From: Leptodactylus fallax
Taxonomy: Eukaryota > Chordata > Amphibia > Anura > Leptodactylidae
Reading direction: 5' to 3'
NCBI GenBank assembly: GCA_947044405.1
Contig: CAMRHE010000321.1
Span: forward strand, 620,001 to 684,000
Length of the DNA stretch: 64,000 nt
Under the pieces are notes generated by a model. That model searched no databases. It was not told the DNA's origin and saw only the letters and a program-made list of their open reading frames with translations. This document shows, in pieces, positions 11,606 through 21,969 of the stretch (positions within the stretch are counted from its first letter, which is position 1; the number at the start of each line of letters is the position of its first letter). The translations under genes and the position numbers were made by a program.

Positions 11606-11800
11606 TTTAAAGTCCATCCACCCATTCAAAAGATATGACCCCTGTAGGGTTATACATCTGATTATCCAAGTGGACAGTAACCTTATGTTTTTGTATGAGA
11701 AAATTAAAGGTTCCCGTCCACATGGAGAATCAGAACTAGTCTGATATATATGACCTTCCAGGGGTCATATCTTTTGAACGAGTAGGTGGATTTTAAAAAG
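11606..11800. repeat. Inverted repeat, about 45-bp arms (probable MITE)
   Basis: CATTCAAAAGATATGACCCC (about 11,632) is matched in reverse complement near 11,760-11,785 (GGGGTCATATCTTTTGAACG). Homology extends outward to a CCACCC/TTTAAA block on each side. There is no coding content and no target duplication was determined. Confidence 0.6.
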
Positions 11801-12033
11801 AAAAACTCCATATTATTCAGGGGAACAGCAAGAATCAAATGATGTATGTTATGTAGCATTTTCTGCTTGAGGACAGGTCCTCTTTAAACTAATTCAGTTA
11901 CAAAATTCTGGTTCTTGGAATCTGAAATGCAAGCAGGTCCAGCGAATACATGGAAAATTCATATATAAATATAGGCCTACTAACATATCCTGGTGGCCAT
12001 TAGCATCCTATGGACCAAATATGTACATGTCAT

Positions 12034-13269
12034 TTAACCCTGCTGTTCTGTTCGGTTCTATTATACACATATAATGTTCCGGTCATTTTTGACCGGGCCT
12101 ATTAAAGTCTGAATTTTTAACTAATTTAAGTGTTTTATTTGAATTTCTTTTGCATTATTATACTGTATGTGAACATGGTTGTTCATAAACAAGTGAAAAA
12201 TGAAATCAAAAACTTAATTTTTATTTTTTTTGTGTCAAAAAATGTTACATGGCCTTATTGCATTATTCATACATATTGCACATTTGCACAAAAAAATAAA
12301 TCTTTATAAAACTGTAAACTATAACGAATAACATCAAACTGTATGTAAATATATTTTTAAAAAAATAAATAAATAAAAAAAATAAAAAGTCTAGTTTTTT
12401 CTATATAAAATGTGAAATAAGGTTCAAGGTGCTAAATTTACTGTTTGCATTCGTCGCAAGTATAATTTACATGTCTTTTGCATAAGTACTTTGCACATTT
12501 GCAACATATCACATTTGATTTGTGATTACTTGATGTTGGACAGAAGGCGCATTGTTTCCGTTTTAGGCTGGTTGCACTGCTGGTGGAGGCCGTGGGTATC
12601 GTCGCAGTGCTAGCGGAAGCCCTTGGTTCACTTTCTTAAGCATGCTGTTGGATCCTGTGGACAATGGCTGCAGCTCCATCATCTCTGGGTGTTACTTTTC
12701 TTTGTTCAATATATGGGCTAACCAGTGATTTTCCCAACTCCTCTAAAAAAATTCTTCTTTTATATAGTTTATTTTTGTTCCAATTTTGGTCCATTTCACG
12801 CCATAACACAAATGCATTGTACGCCGACACATCAAGAATGTTGTAAAAAACCAACCATTGGCCACCGATTAGTTTTGCGTTTACAGGTGTAAGTGCCTAT
12901 GAGTTGATCAAAGTATCAACTGTCCCTTTTGTGGCATTGTAATGTAAAGGACCTAGATAAATTGATAAATAGTAGTAGATGAACTATATAGACCAAAATG
13001 AGATTATAACCCCTTTATTTTTTAAAAAAAATGGCTGGAGATTAGTATAAAAGGCTATCGGTCATTTTTGACCGAACAGTACAAGTGTAAAAAAAGACGT
13101 GGAGCAAAAAGTAAACAAAAAATAAATAAATAAAAACTGCTATTAGTAAGAACCCCTCAAATGAGGAAAAGTCAATGAAGCACAAGTTTCAGAACCGCAT
13201 AATGAATATTTTAAAAAATATCAAATTTCAAATTCAGTCATTTTTGACCGAACAGAACAGCAGGGTTAA
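12034..13269. mobile_element. piggyBac transposon, internally deleted
   Basis: Both ends carry TTAA followed by an inverted repeat of at least 18 bp (CCCTGCTGTTCTGTTCGG), identical on the two sides. Copies of a short palindrome reading GGTCATTTTTGACC lie near each end (12,082, 13,058 and, decayed, 13,236). A transposase remnant occupies 12,438-12,955 on the minus strand. At 1,236 bp it is about half the size of an autonomous piggyBac element, so it is a deletion derivative that kept both ends. Confidence 0.92.
12438..12955 (-). pseudogene. piggyBac-type transposase, C-terminal remnant
   Basis: Reading minus, the remnant starts with NATKGTVDTL, matching the family TKGGVDxLD block that holds the last catalytic Asp. 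LVFYNILDVSAYNAFVLW follows, then KRRIFLEELGKSLVSP. It ends in a cysteine-rich segment, CAFCPTSSNHKSNVICCKCA followed by KYLCKRHVNYTCDECKQ. That is the C-terminal zinc-binding domain of PGBD4-type transposases. There are in-frame stops after INS (TAG) and after QQHA (TAA near 12,636), and the upstream DDE core is missing. The stop at 12,438-12,440 is probably the original one. It cannot encode an active enzyme. Confidence 0.85.
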
Positions 13270-13595
13270 ATTACAAATATGATTGGTTGATCAAATGCCT
13301 CGACTGTAAGAGGCAAGGCTTCAGCATTTCAATAAATTGGTTATCAAGGAATAAAATTCTGAGAGAGCATCTCTCACCTGTGTGTCGGTGTGTTGCTTTC
13401 AGCCCTGGCCAATTTACTAACCATAATTAGAATCCCAGAGACAAAGTGATGAAGTCTCCATGGTTTTGGCACTTATCGAATTCTACATCAACAGAAACCA
13501 GCAGGATAGTTGCAGAGGTAAGTAGTATGACATTGGTGCTCAAGCCCTAAAGCTAAGCGCACATAGGTTATATTCCTACTTTATATCCCCTAGAC
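13270..13595. other. No recognisable feature
   Basis: Short spacer between the piggyBac and hAT elements. It has no open frame, inverted repeat or tandem structure that I can see. The last 8 bases (13,588-13,595) are the hAT target duplication. Confidence 0.5.
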
Positions 13596-14059
13596 CAGGG
13601 GCAGGCAACCTTTTTTGTTCGGCGTGCCGATTTTAATTAAAAAAAAATCAAAGATGAGGTAGTCGAAGTGCCGGTCAATAATTGTAAGTCTGACAACCCC
13701 TAAACTAAAGTTATACACCACAAACCGTGACACAGAAGTGCTGCCACCATATGCTTTAGGAAACATGCGTTTACTGCTATTTCCTGGGACACTCCTGTAC
13801 TTTCCGATTAGAAGCAAACAAAGTACATGTGCAGCCCCCAATTAGTAGTAAATGTATGTGTCCAGGAGGATCGTATGGCAGCATCCTTATGGTAAATACA
13901 CATTATGTATCTGGATTCAGCTATATTCTTATGCCACTGGAACTTTTACTTCAATGTAAAACTGAGTTCACATGGTGCATTTTTGCACAAAAAAAAAAAT
14001 GCCTGTGTTTTCTGTGCAAAAACACATCCTTAACACAGAAAACACACCGTTATACAGAA

Positions 14060-14250
14060 TAATGTCCCATAGTGGCCCCAGTACATGGTACTATGTCCCA
14101 TAGCAGCCCCTGCACAAGGTGTTATGTCACATAGCGGCCCCTGCACACGGTATTATGCCCCATAGCGGCCCCTGCACACAGTATTATGCCCCATAGCAGC
14201 CCCTGCACACGGTATTATGCCCCATAGCGGCCCCTGCACACAGTATAATA
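14060..14250. repeat. 31-bp minisatellite inside hAT
   Basis: About six units with the pattern GTATTATGCCCCATAGCGG followed by CCCCTGCACACG. The same motif, diverged, makes up the arrays at 20.9, 24.2, 36.8 and 60.6 kb. Confidence 0.9.
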
Positions 14251-14293
14251 TTCCAACTTTTATAATATTCCAACTGTCTCCACTCACTCGCTA

Positions 14294-14335
14294 TTATTAT
14301 ACTGTGGGGTCTCTTCAGACCCCAGAATATAATAA
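14294..14335. repeat. Cassette palindrome 1
   Basis: TTATTATACTGTGGGGTC, a short centre, then GACCCCAGAATATAATAA: a near-perfect palindrome of about 42 bp. A partner copy lies at 14,622-14,664 in the same element. Confidence 0.9.
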
Positions 14336-14767
14336 GTGCAGGGCCAAGAGAGGTGACAAACATAAAAAAAAATGTTATTCACCTTGTTTCCTGCACTCCA
14401 TGGCAGCTCTGTTCTCTTCAGGCGTTTCTCCCTGTAGTCAGTGACCGCTGATTGGGTCTCTGGGGTCACGTCGCGTCATTATGTGTAATGACGCCGGACG
14501 TGACCCCTGAGGCCCTGTCAGCTGTCAGAAGTTCCTACAGAGCACAGAGCCACCATTGAGCACAGGGAACAAGGTGAGTATCATTGTTTTTTATATTTCA
14601 TCACTTCTCCTGAGTCTCCGCTTGTTATACTCTGGGGTCTGAAGAGACCCCACAATATAATAATAGCAGTTTCATTTTGGCTGTGTTTGGTCCGATTGAA
14701 ACTGCTGGCTGAGGACTCGGCTGCCGTGTGTCACGCTTTCCGTGGGTTGCCGACCCTTGCCCTAGAC

Positions 14768-14880
14768 CATAGGCGTCAAACTCTGGCTCACAGTATAATT
14801 ATATTTGGCCTGTGAGAACATACCAAATGTCTACTAGAGTAGATCAGAGTGTAGCTTGTTCCAGATTCTATGTTTAAACA
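14768..14880. mobile_element. Possible hAT left-end fragment
   Basis: CATAGGCGTCAAACTCTGGC directly after the target duplication of the previous hAT resembles the widespread CAGGGGTGTCAAACTC hAT terminus. No right end was found. Confidence 0.3.
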
Positions 14881-14884
14881 GAAC

Positions 14885-15689
14885 TTAAAGGGGTTTTCCG
14901 GGCAAAAAAAAATATTTTTTTAAAAAGGTCTGTTAGTGCTATTAATGGGTTAATAAGTACACCCATATACCTTTAGCAGTGTGTTGAGTGATTTCTGTGT
15001 TTCTCTGGGAGCTCCTGGCATCTTCTGCATTTGTTTACATGGTGTAGCTTCCTGCTGTGTAGCTTCCACACTACCTCCCTCTCACTGCCCCCCACTCCTC
15101 TCTCACTCCATTAACCCTCTCCCTGTCTCCAGAGCTATCTCACCCACTACTAGCCCTTCCCAACTAACTAGCTCAGCCCACCCCCCCGCACCACATTATA
15201 CTTACCTGTCCTCCTCTCTGGGAACGGCTCCTCCTTTTCTTTCACTGTGCACAGGCTGAAGATGCCTCCCTTCCTCTCTGCTAGACCGAAAGTGCCCCTG
15301 CACAACCCGGAGATGGAGTGCAATCTCTACTGCGCATGTGTTGCAGACACCTCCAGGAGCCGTTCCCAGAGAGGAAGATACGTAAGTATGATGGGGTTGG
15401 GGGGGGGAGTGAGTAATGGTAACGTTTCATTTCGGAAACGGGGAAACGAAACATCACCGGATTATCAGAGAGTATGCCTGGGGTCGGCCACCACCACCTG
15501 TGCTTGCCTTAGACTTACTCCAGACAGGTCTTTTGGATGTTGGGGCTGCACATTGGATAGAATTCTTACTATTGAAGTTGCCACCAGCCTCTTCCTCTGA
15601 TGTCACCCTAACCCTGTTGCCAGGTCTTATCTGCTATAGAATCATCATCAGCCCCACATGACTGCTAGAGAATGGGATTTGTGAAAGTG
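14885..15689. mobile_element. Composite non-autonomous DNA repeat with long inverted arms
   Basis: It starts with TTAAAGGGGTTTTCCGGGC. The arms TACTTACCTGTCCTCC...GGGAACGGCTCC (about 15,198-15,235) and GGAGCCGTTCCCAGAGAGG...CGTAAGTA (about 15,354-15,390) are inverted copies. A smaller palindrome lies at about 15,421-15,451 (GTTTCATTTCGGAAAC..GAAACGAAAC). There is no coding content and the termini are uncertain. The Penelope-like element inserted at its right side. Confidence 0.45.
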
Positions 15690-15704
15690 AAGATAAAGAA
15701 GAAG
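15690..15704. repeat. 15-bp direct repeat, left copy (Penelope insertion)
   Basis: AAGATAAAGAAGAAG occurs here and again at 19,158-19,172, exactly bounding the Penelope-like element. It reads as a target-site duplication. Confidence 0.8.
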
Positions 15705-17381
15705 TATATGTCAGGGACCAGGATTTCAGGGACTGCGCGGGATCAGTATAATTGGACAAATCTTTTATTTCATAGAAATACACAACGCGTTTCGGAGTCT
15801 TTAGTACCCCTTTTTCAAGTGTGTACTACAAAAACAACAGTAACAACAAAAACGATACCTATAAAACATGAATTATATATGATATAATCTATTAAAAATC
15901 ATTGATTTATGATAAAAAAGGAAAATTCAACAAAATCAATAATAAATAAATAAATAATGTCTTACATAAGCAATAAAAGAGGGGGATAAGAATGATGTAT
16001 ATACTGATAATCCTATGGATATTGGAGATAAAACATAGAAATGTGGACAATGTTAGTGATAGTGGATAGAGTGCACAAAAATCCACATAAATAAATCCAT
16101 AAGAGTGAATAAAAGCTCAAAAAGTTCATACTCCAATGTTTAGGGATGTAATTAAATCACAAAACAAAATACCAGTTAGGAATCAAATTAAGATCTCCAC
16201 AAAAAAAAAAAAAAAAAAAGCACATGAACACATGTAAAACTATGCTTGAAAAAATTAACCATAAGGTCCCACAATAAACACCAAAGCCTTTCTTGTGAAA
16301 CATACAGAAAACATAAGGGATTAAACAGTTCTCAAAAAAATTACCAGCAGATGGAAAAACTGTAGTAAAAACTGTAGTAAAAAGAACCAAATTCTGTGAC
16401 TTTGATAGAAAGGGTTAAACCAGACTAGATGGCCACATAAAGGTTGTATAGTATCATCAATATTATAAAGGGAATGGTTTTACCTTAATTGGAGATCCAT
16501 CAGGGATGGGAGAGGTATCTAGGAAGTGTCAGCGCACTAAAAAATTTAAATAGCGTCTAAAAGCGCTACTGCGCATGCGCGAAAGCGCTAGTTCGCGCAG
16601 GTCAAATGAGGGTCTGGGGAAGTGAAGGGAAAGGCTTCAAAATTACTACTGCGCGTGCTCAGAGGATTATAAACGCGCAGACTCAATAAAAATGATATAG
16701 CAGTGATGGTTAGGACCTGGGGCAGTTACCTGAACTTTATAAGGTCCTAAAAATCATTAAAAATATATAAAATTAAGCCTCATGAAGTGGGTATAAAAAA
16801 AACTAATTGTGCAGGGGCATTGATAGAGTTTTATTTCATAAGGCAGGATGACATCTCAGTAATGATAGTTAGCAAAGACTCCAGAGATTGAATGGAAAAA
16901 AAAGGAGGAAGTCGCAATTCTGACATCATAATCATGAGTGCGAAAAAACGATGAATGTAGCCAAAAAAAAAAATAATAATTTTGCTAAATGATCAGAATA
17001 TGAACATAATGAGGAACATTTCCAGCTTTGAAATATGGAGTGATGAGATGATAAAATAGTATATAAATAAATTAATAAATACATATAAAATTATAATTAT
17101 AAAATTATAAAGTTATAATCATAACAAGGTTGTAAATGTATGATGAGTGATTATTTCAATATAAAATGAAATACACAAATGTGATAAAAACAAAATGTAA
17201 AACTGAATGAAGGTATGAGTAAATTGTGAATAAATTATAAATAGATTCAGTTATTATAATGTGTGGCAAAAAATATACATAATAAATAAATTGTTTCATA
17301 TCGAAGAATACTAAATAAATTATAAAAAAATAAATCCATATACAGCCCTTGATGGGTAAAAAAGGAGGGAGGGTTTTGATA

Positions 17382-18266
17382 TTAAGTGATATCTTCTAAA
17401 GCCTCATTCAATCCTTCTGGAACTAGTGTATTTAATCTACCAACAGGTATATGGTCAATGGGTGTTACTGAAAAGCCCTCAAAGTTATTATTGTGTTTCA
17501 ACGTGGCATGTCGGGAGACACTGTGTTTCAAAAAGCCATTATGTACGTTTGACCAATGTTTATTTAGTCTTTCTCTAAGGCACATAATTGTCCGTCCTAC
17601 GTACTGGAGGCCACAAGGGCACTCCAATACATATATGACATAGGATGTTGAACAGTCAAGTCTTATTTTTAGATGGAAAGTTTCACCGGTTGAGAAGCTG
17701 GTTACAGAGGTAACATCATGTCTAATGCTAAGACAGCATTTACACTTTCTATGCCCACATTTAAAACTCCCAATTTTAAATGGGAGGGAGGTAGCATGGG
17801 GAACATATTTGGTGGGTCCTTTGCGTAATCGACTTGGGGCTAACATATTCTTCAGGATTTTTGCCTGTCTGAATGTTATGTTTGGTTTATTGGGCAAACT
17901 CTTTTTAAGGTACTGGTCATTTTTTAAAATGTGCCAGTGTTTTTGTAAAATATTGCGGATCATGCTATGCGCACCATTGTAGGTCGTGATGAAGTTTGTT
18001 CTAAACATATTGTTGTCTTTATTTTTTGGATTTTGGACAAGACATTGGGCCTGGGTTAGATTGCCAGCTTTGATCTTAGCTGCTTCGATGATATTAGGTG
18101 GATAATTCTTTTCTTTAAATCTTTCCATGAGTGTGCCACTCTGTGTGGAGTAGTCCTCATTGGTTGTACAATTCCGCCTAATATGTTTAAATTGCCCAAA
18201 GGGCACATTACTCTTCCATTTCCGGTAGTGTTCATTGCGGAAGTCAAGGAGACTGTTGCAATCCAC
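17382..18266 (-). pseudogene. Penelope-like element: post-RT region and GIY-YIG endonuclease
   Basis: Residues 1-60 of this 294-codon frame carry FRNEHYRKWKSNVPFGQFKH and IRRNCT, the thumb/linker block that follows RT in Penelope-like proteins. A Cys-rich cluster CGHRKCKCC lies near residue 170. The C-terminal nuclease begins with YVIYVLECPCGLQYVGRT, where the GIY and YIG elements appear as VIYVLEC and QYVGRT. LRERLNKHW follows, giving the expected Arg, and NEALEDI closes the protein. It stops at 17,382. The nuclease looks complete. It is separated from the RT frame by a homopolymer shift at 18,266-18,280, so it could be made only if that lesion were absent. Confidence 0.9.
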
Positions 18267-18272
18267 TTTTTT

Positions 18273-19058
18273 TTAAAAAGTGCGTGTAGAGATTTTGTCG
18301 TCTGATCCAACCAGAACTAGATCTAAAAAGTCGATCTCATTGGACTCCGTTTTCCCAAGGAATTTGAGGCCCCAATCGTTAATGTTCAAATACTGGGAAA
18401 AGCTATCAAAATCCTCGGGGGACCCATCCCAAATTAATAACAGGTCATCTATATACCTCTTGAAATAAACTATATTTCGTGACCAAACTGCGTTATCATA
18501 AATAAAAATTTTTTCAAAGCATCCCATAAATAGGTTGGCATAGCTTGGTGCAAATTTTGTGCCCATTGCAGGACCTTTGGTTTGTAGGTATAGCTTGTCT
18601 TCAAATTGAAAGACGTTATGTTTAAGTATGAATTCAATGCTAGACAGAAGGAGTTCTTTTTGTTGAGTGGGCATGGTCGGGTCGTTAGAGAGTATCGTGG
18701 AGATTGCTGAGATCCCTTTAGTATGGGGAATATTGCTGTACAAAGAAGCTACATCTAGTGTAGCCCAGATATAACTGGGTTTCCACTTAACATTTGTCAA
18801 ATCCTTTATGACCGTAGCTGAGTCTTTTAGGTATGAAGGTAACTTTTGAACGTACCTTTGTAAATGGACATCAATGAATGCAGAGAGGTTTTTAGTGAGA
18901 GATTGTACCCCTGAAAGAATGGGGCGTCCTGGAGCGTTAGTAGGGTTTTTATGTATCTTGGGAAGATGATAAAAAAATGCCATAGAAGGGTGAGTGACAG
19001 TGAGGAATTCTTTTTCTTTTTTATTAATAAAGCCCTCATATCTCTTGTGGTCATACAA
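18273..19058 (-). pseudogene. Penelope-like element: reverse transcriptase
   Basis: The frame encodes INKKEKEFL, then AFFYHLPKIHKNPTNAPGRP, ATLDVASLYSNIPHTKG (motif with the first catalytic Asp), TKGPAMGTKFAPSYANLFMG, and YFKRYIDDLLLIWDG, the YxDD catalytic box. FLDLVL near the end is the following motif. It stops at a TAA inside a T5A8 homopolymer run. The nuclease continues one frame away, so a single-base length change in that run explains the break. The open frame has no ATG at its start (first codon TTG at 19,058), consistent with 5' truncation. All visible catalytic residues are kept. Confidence 0.9.
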
Positions 19059-19157
19059 CCACTAAAGGTGAGGAGCTATTTGTTATTATTCGGATCATTG
19101 TGTCTATAAAAGTTACTATGCCATATATTGCTCGGTGTCTCTACCTTTGTCGTTTGC

Positions 19158-19172
19158 AAGATAAAGAAGAAG
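19158..19172. repeat. 15-bp direct repeat, right copy (Penelope insertion)
   Basis: AAGATAAAGAAGAAG, identical to 15,690-15,704. Confidence 0.8.
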
Positions 19173-19255
19173 ACATGGTTGACAATACAGAAAGATAACG
19201 TGGTAAATTACATGTTACAACAGAGGAGGAGGAGCACACAAAACCCTGACTTAAA

Positions 19256-20692
19256 CAGGGCTGCTCTAACCATAGGGCCAACAGTGCACTTTCACCAGGC
19301 CCTATGGTACTGGGGTCCCCATTGGGCATACCTCCCAACCGTCTGGGATTCTGGGTCCTGCCCGCTGTCCCAGTCGGCGGGCGGGGAGGAATGTCCCGGT
19401 ATCAACTCATCTGTGTCCTTTCCGGACAGCTCCTGCTTCACCAATCTGTTTGAAGCGCATCCCTGTGTGATCTGATCCCCGAGAGCTGTAGGCACGATGT
19501 GATGATGTCACTCACATTGCACCTGTAGCACCCTGAACAGTCCGGGAGACGAGACAGCTGGGGAGCGAGGAGAGGTGAGTATCAGTGTTTTATTATGTTA
19601 TTCTGGAGGTAGATGAAGGGGGGACATCAAACTGGGGGCAGATGAAGGGGGGCATTAAACTGGGGCAGATGGAGGAGAGAATTAAACTCGGGAAAGATGG
19701 AGGGGGTCATTAAACTAGGGGGGAAGATGGAGGGTGACATTAAACTGGGGCAGATGGAGAGGGGTATCAAACTGGGTGCAGAAGAAGAGGAACATTAAAC
19801 TGGGGGGGTTAGATGGAGGGTAAAATTAAACTGGGGGCTTCTGGAGGGAGACATTAAACTGGGGGAAACTGGAGGGGAACATTAAACCGTGGGGGTAGCT
19901 GGAGCGGGACATGTCTGCCTCTAGTTGCCCCCAGTTTAATGTCCCCCTCCAGCTACCCCCACAGTTTAATGTCCCCCTCCAGCAGCTCCCAGTTTAATGT
20001 CCCCATCCAACTAACCTCAGTGTTTAATGTCTCCCTCTAGTTTCCCCCAGTTGAAACTGGGGCACCAGGAGAGGGGACTTCATACTGTGGGGCAATTGGA
20101 GGGGAACATTATAATGTGGGGGCATATAATGTTAGGGTGACTGTAGGAGGATTTTACTGTGTGGGTGCACATAGAAAAATGGATGAGAGTGGGTGGAGCT
20201 ACATTTTTTGCGGCGCGCATAGCCTAATCTCAGGGGTATTTTATGTAATACCCCTCTAAACATAACATAATCAGGAAGTTATTGGCGCTGTGACCAAGAT
20301 GTTTACCATCATCTAGGTTGCAGCGCCAAAAGAGTTGCACCAAACACACAGCACATACCCAAAGTCATCAATAAAGTTTACATCTGACCCTGTTCCTGTC
20401 CTGCCCATACCTGATCTTTCTAGAGTAAAATACGCGACTGCTTCTCTAGTGATCTCCGTTACACGCTAAAATAATAGCAATAGCGATTATTACTAGAGAT
20501 GAACGAATAAAACATTTCTGACAGGCGGAAAAGTTCCATCAGTCAGATAACACATTTTCAATCATTGAAGGTCACCATATAAAATCCAAGTTTTTGGCAG
20601 ATTTAAGATGGGTATGATAGCAGGTGGTGATGGGGGGGGGGGCCCTTATGAAACCTTTGCACTGGGCCCACCAATGTGTTAAAATGGCCCTG
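19256..20692. mobile_element. Non-autonomous hAT with inverted minisatellite
   Basis: The left end is CAGGGCTGCTCTAACCATAG; the right end, reverse complemented, is CAGGGCCATTTTAACACATT. The flanks GACTTAAA (19,248-19,255) and CACTTAAC (20,693-20,700) agree at 6 of 8 positions, a plausible decayed target duplication. Inside are GGGCATACCTCCCAACC near 19,323, AGAGGTGAGTATCAGTG at 19,570 and a 29-31 bp minisatellite that reverses orientation at about 19,915. Confidence 0.75.
19605..20075. repeat. 29-31 bp minisatellite, head-to-head inverted
   Basis: Units read GACATTAAACTGGGGGCAG..GGAGGG up to about 19,915, then the complementary CAGTTTAATGTCCCCCTCC.. up to about 20,055. The switch point GGGACATGTCTGCCTCTAG is also present, in reverse, at about 41,600 in the paralogous element. 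Confidence 0.9.
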
Positions 20693-20848
20693 CACTTAAC
20701 ATTTGTATTTCACTGCTTTCAAAAATGTTTGTATTTTCACAAAGTACAACACTGCAGCTACTGGTGAGACTGTCAAGACCAGTAGTATTGCTGTTGCCAC
20801 CCACATTCTTATTGTTAGTACTTGCTTGCACAAGTGTTTCCTCCTCCC

Positions 20849-21718
20849 TAGGGGCGTATCTAGCAAAGACTGGGTTCCCCAGCAAACTTTTGACTTGGGT
20901 CTCACCTCCACGGCATAGTGCCCCCTTTCCAGGCCTCCACATAGTATAACACCCCATTTACACACAGTATAATGTCACATAGCGGCCCCTCCACACTGCA
21001 TAATGTCCCATAGCGGTCCCTTCACACAGTATAATGTCCCACAGTGGCCACTGCATACAGTATTATGTTCCACAGTGGCCCCTCTACACAGTATTATGCC
21101 CCCACGAACTATTATTATATGATGATCAGAGGCCCGGGGAGGTGACAAACATAAAAATCAGTGGTACTTACCTCTCCTGGGCTCTGGTGCACACCTTGCT
21201 CTTTTCGGCCCTCTTCAATGTCGGCACAGAAGTCATGTGGGCTAGGCCGGCGTTGCAACGCATAATGACATCAGCCTGGGACTCGTGATGTCTGGGAGCC
21301 ATGCCGGATTGCAGGAAAGGTGAGTAACACTGGTTTTTCTGTTTTCTCACCTCCCAATAGGTGTCCGATCATTATACTCCAGGGTCTGAAAAGACCTCAG
21401 AGTATAATAATTCACCCAACAAATACTCTTGCCATGGACCCAAGGCCTCACTTACCGATCCCCGCTCCTGCTCACAGCCGCATCCACATCCCCTTCTGCC
21501 CTCCAGGGGGCCCCAGCAACATGATATGAGATGCAGAAGAGGAAGCGGAGGCAGCTGTGGGCAGGAGCAGGGATCGGTAAGTAAATAGAGACCGTTACCT
21601 GCTGGGGTTACTCCAGCAGATAATGGCCTATTAAAAACAAAAAAAGCATCAGGGGCCCGCTGTGCCCCCTAAGGTCACAGGCCCTGTGGCAGCTGCTACC
21701 CCGGTACTTACGCTACTG
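20849..21718. mobile_element. Non-autonomous hAT element, target duplication CTCCTCCC
   Basis: The left end TAGGGGCGTATCTAGCAAAG and the right end (CAGTAGCGTAAGTACCGGGG when reverse complemented) are flanked by the identical 8-bp sequence CTCCTCCC at 20,841-20,848 and 21,719-21,726. The interior holds the shared cassette: a minisatellite (20,940-21,100), a decayed first palindrome (about 21,110), inverted arms ACTTACCTCTCC / GGAAAGGTGAGTAAC, and a second palindrome (21,371-21,410). There is no transposase. Confidence 0.9.
20940..21100. repeat. 31-bp minisatellite inside hAT
   Basis: About five units of CACACAGTATAATGTCCCAT followed by AGCGGCCCCT, the same motif as the array at 14.1 kb. Confidence 0.85.
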
Positions 21719-21829
21719 CTCCTCCCCCTGCTTTTGCTGCCCTGTTTTTTTTCCAGTGACTTTATTGCACACTGCTTAATTATAATAGTGATTGACAACA
21801 ATTCTGATACTGTGTATATGTATTTTTGT

Positions 21830-21860
21830 TTTCTATTTAATTTTTTTTTTTTTTTTTTTT
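21830..21860. repeat. Poly-T tract
   Basis: A T-run of about 21 bases; simple sequence. Confidence 0.8.
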
Positions 21861-21969
21861 AAACTATTTCAAGAAAAATAGCAAAGTACTGAAAGCATTA
21901 AAAGGGTAACCTGGTCAGTGAGTATTAAACTAGAACTGCATTAGTCAACATTTTTTTTTTCCGTTAAAA

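Larger units (their letters stand above)
13596..14759. mobile_element. Non-autonomous hAT element, target duplication CCCTAGAC
   Basis: The left end is CAGGGGCAGGCAACC and the right end, reverse complemented, is CAAGGGTCGGCAACC. The 8-bp sequence CCCTAGAC lies at 13,588-13,595 and again at 14,760-14,767. It has no transposase. The interior has a 31-bp minisatellite (14,060-14,250) and two palindromes (14,294-14,335 and 14,622-14,664), with a GC-rich section between them. Eight-bp duplications and CAGGG ends are the hAT signature. Confidence 0.9.
15705..19157 (-). mobile_element. Penelope-like retroelement (RT plus GIY-YIG), 5'-truncated
   Basis: This 3.45-kb insertion, read on the minus strand, encodes a reverse transcriptase followed by a GIY-YIG-type endonuclease and then a long AT-rich 3' region. 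Its 3' end carries ACTCCGAAACGCGTTGTG followed by an AATAAA-type signal. It is bounded by a perfect 15-bp direct repeat. The coding part amounts to about 555 codons, some 250 short of a usual Penelope protein, so the 5' end is truncated near 19,065. The last 90 bp up to 19,157 are non-coding and unexplained. Confidence 0.9.

Noticed and set aside
15705..17381. Hammerhead ribozyme in the Penelope-like element
   Set aside because: I looked for the CTGATGA ... GAAA core in this region and did not find a convincing arrangement.
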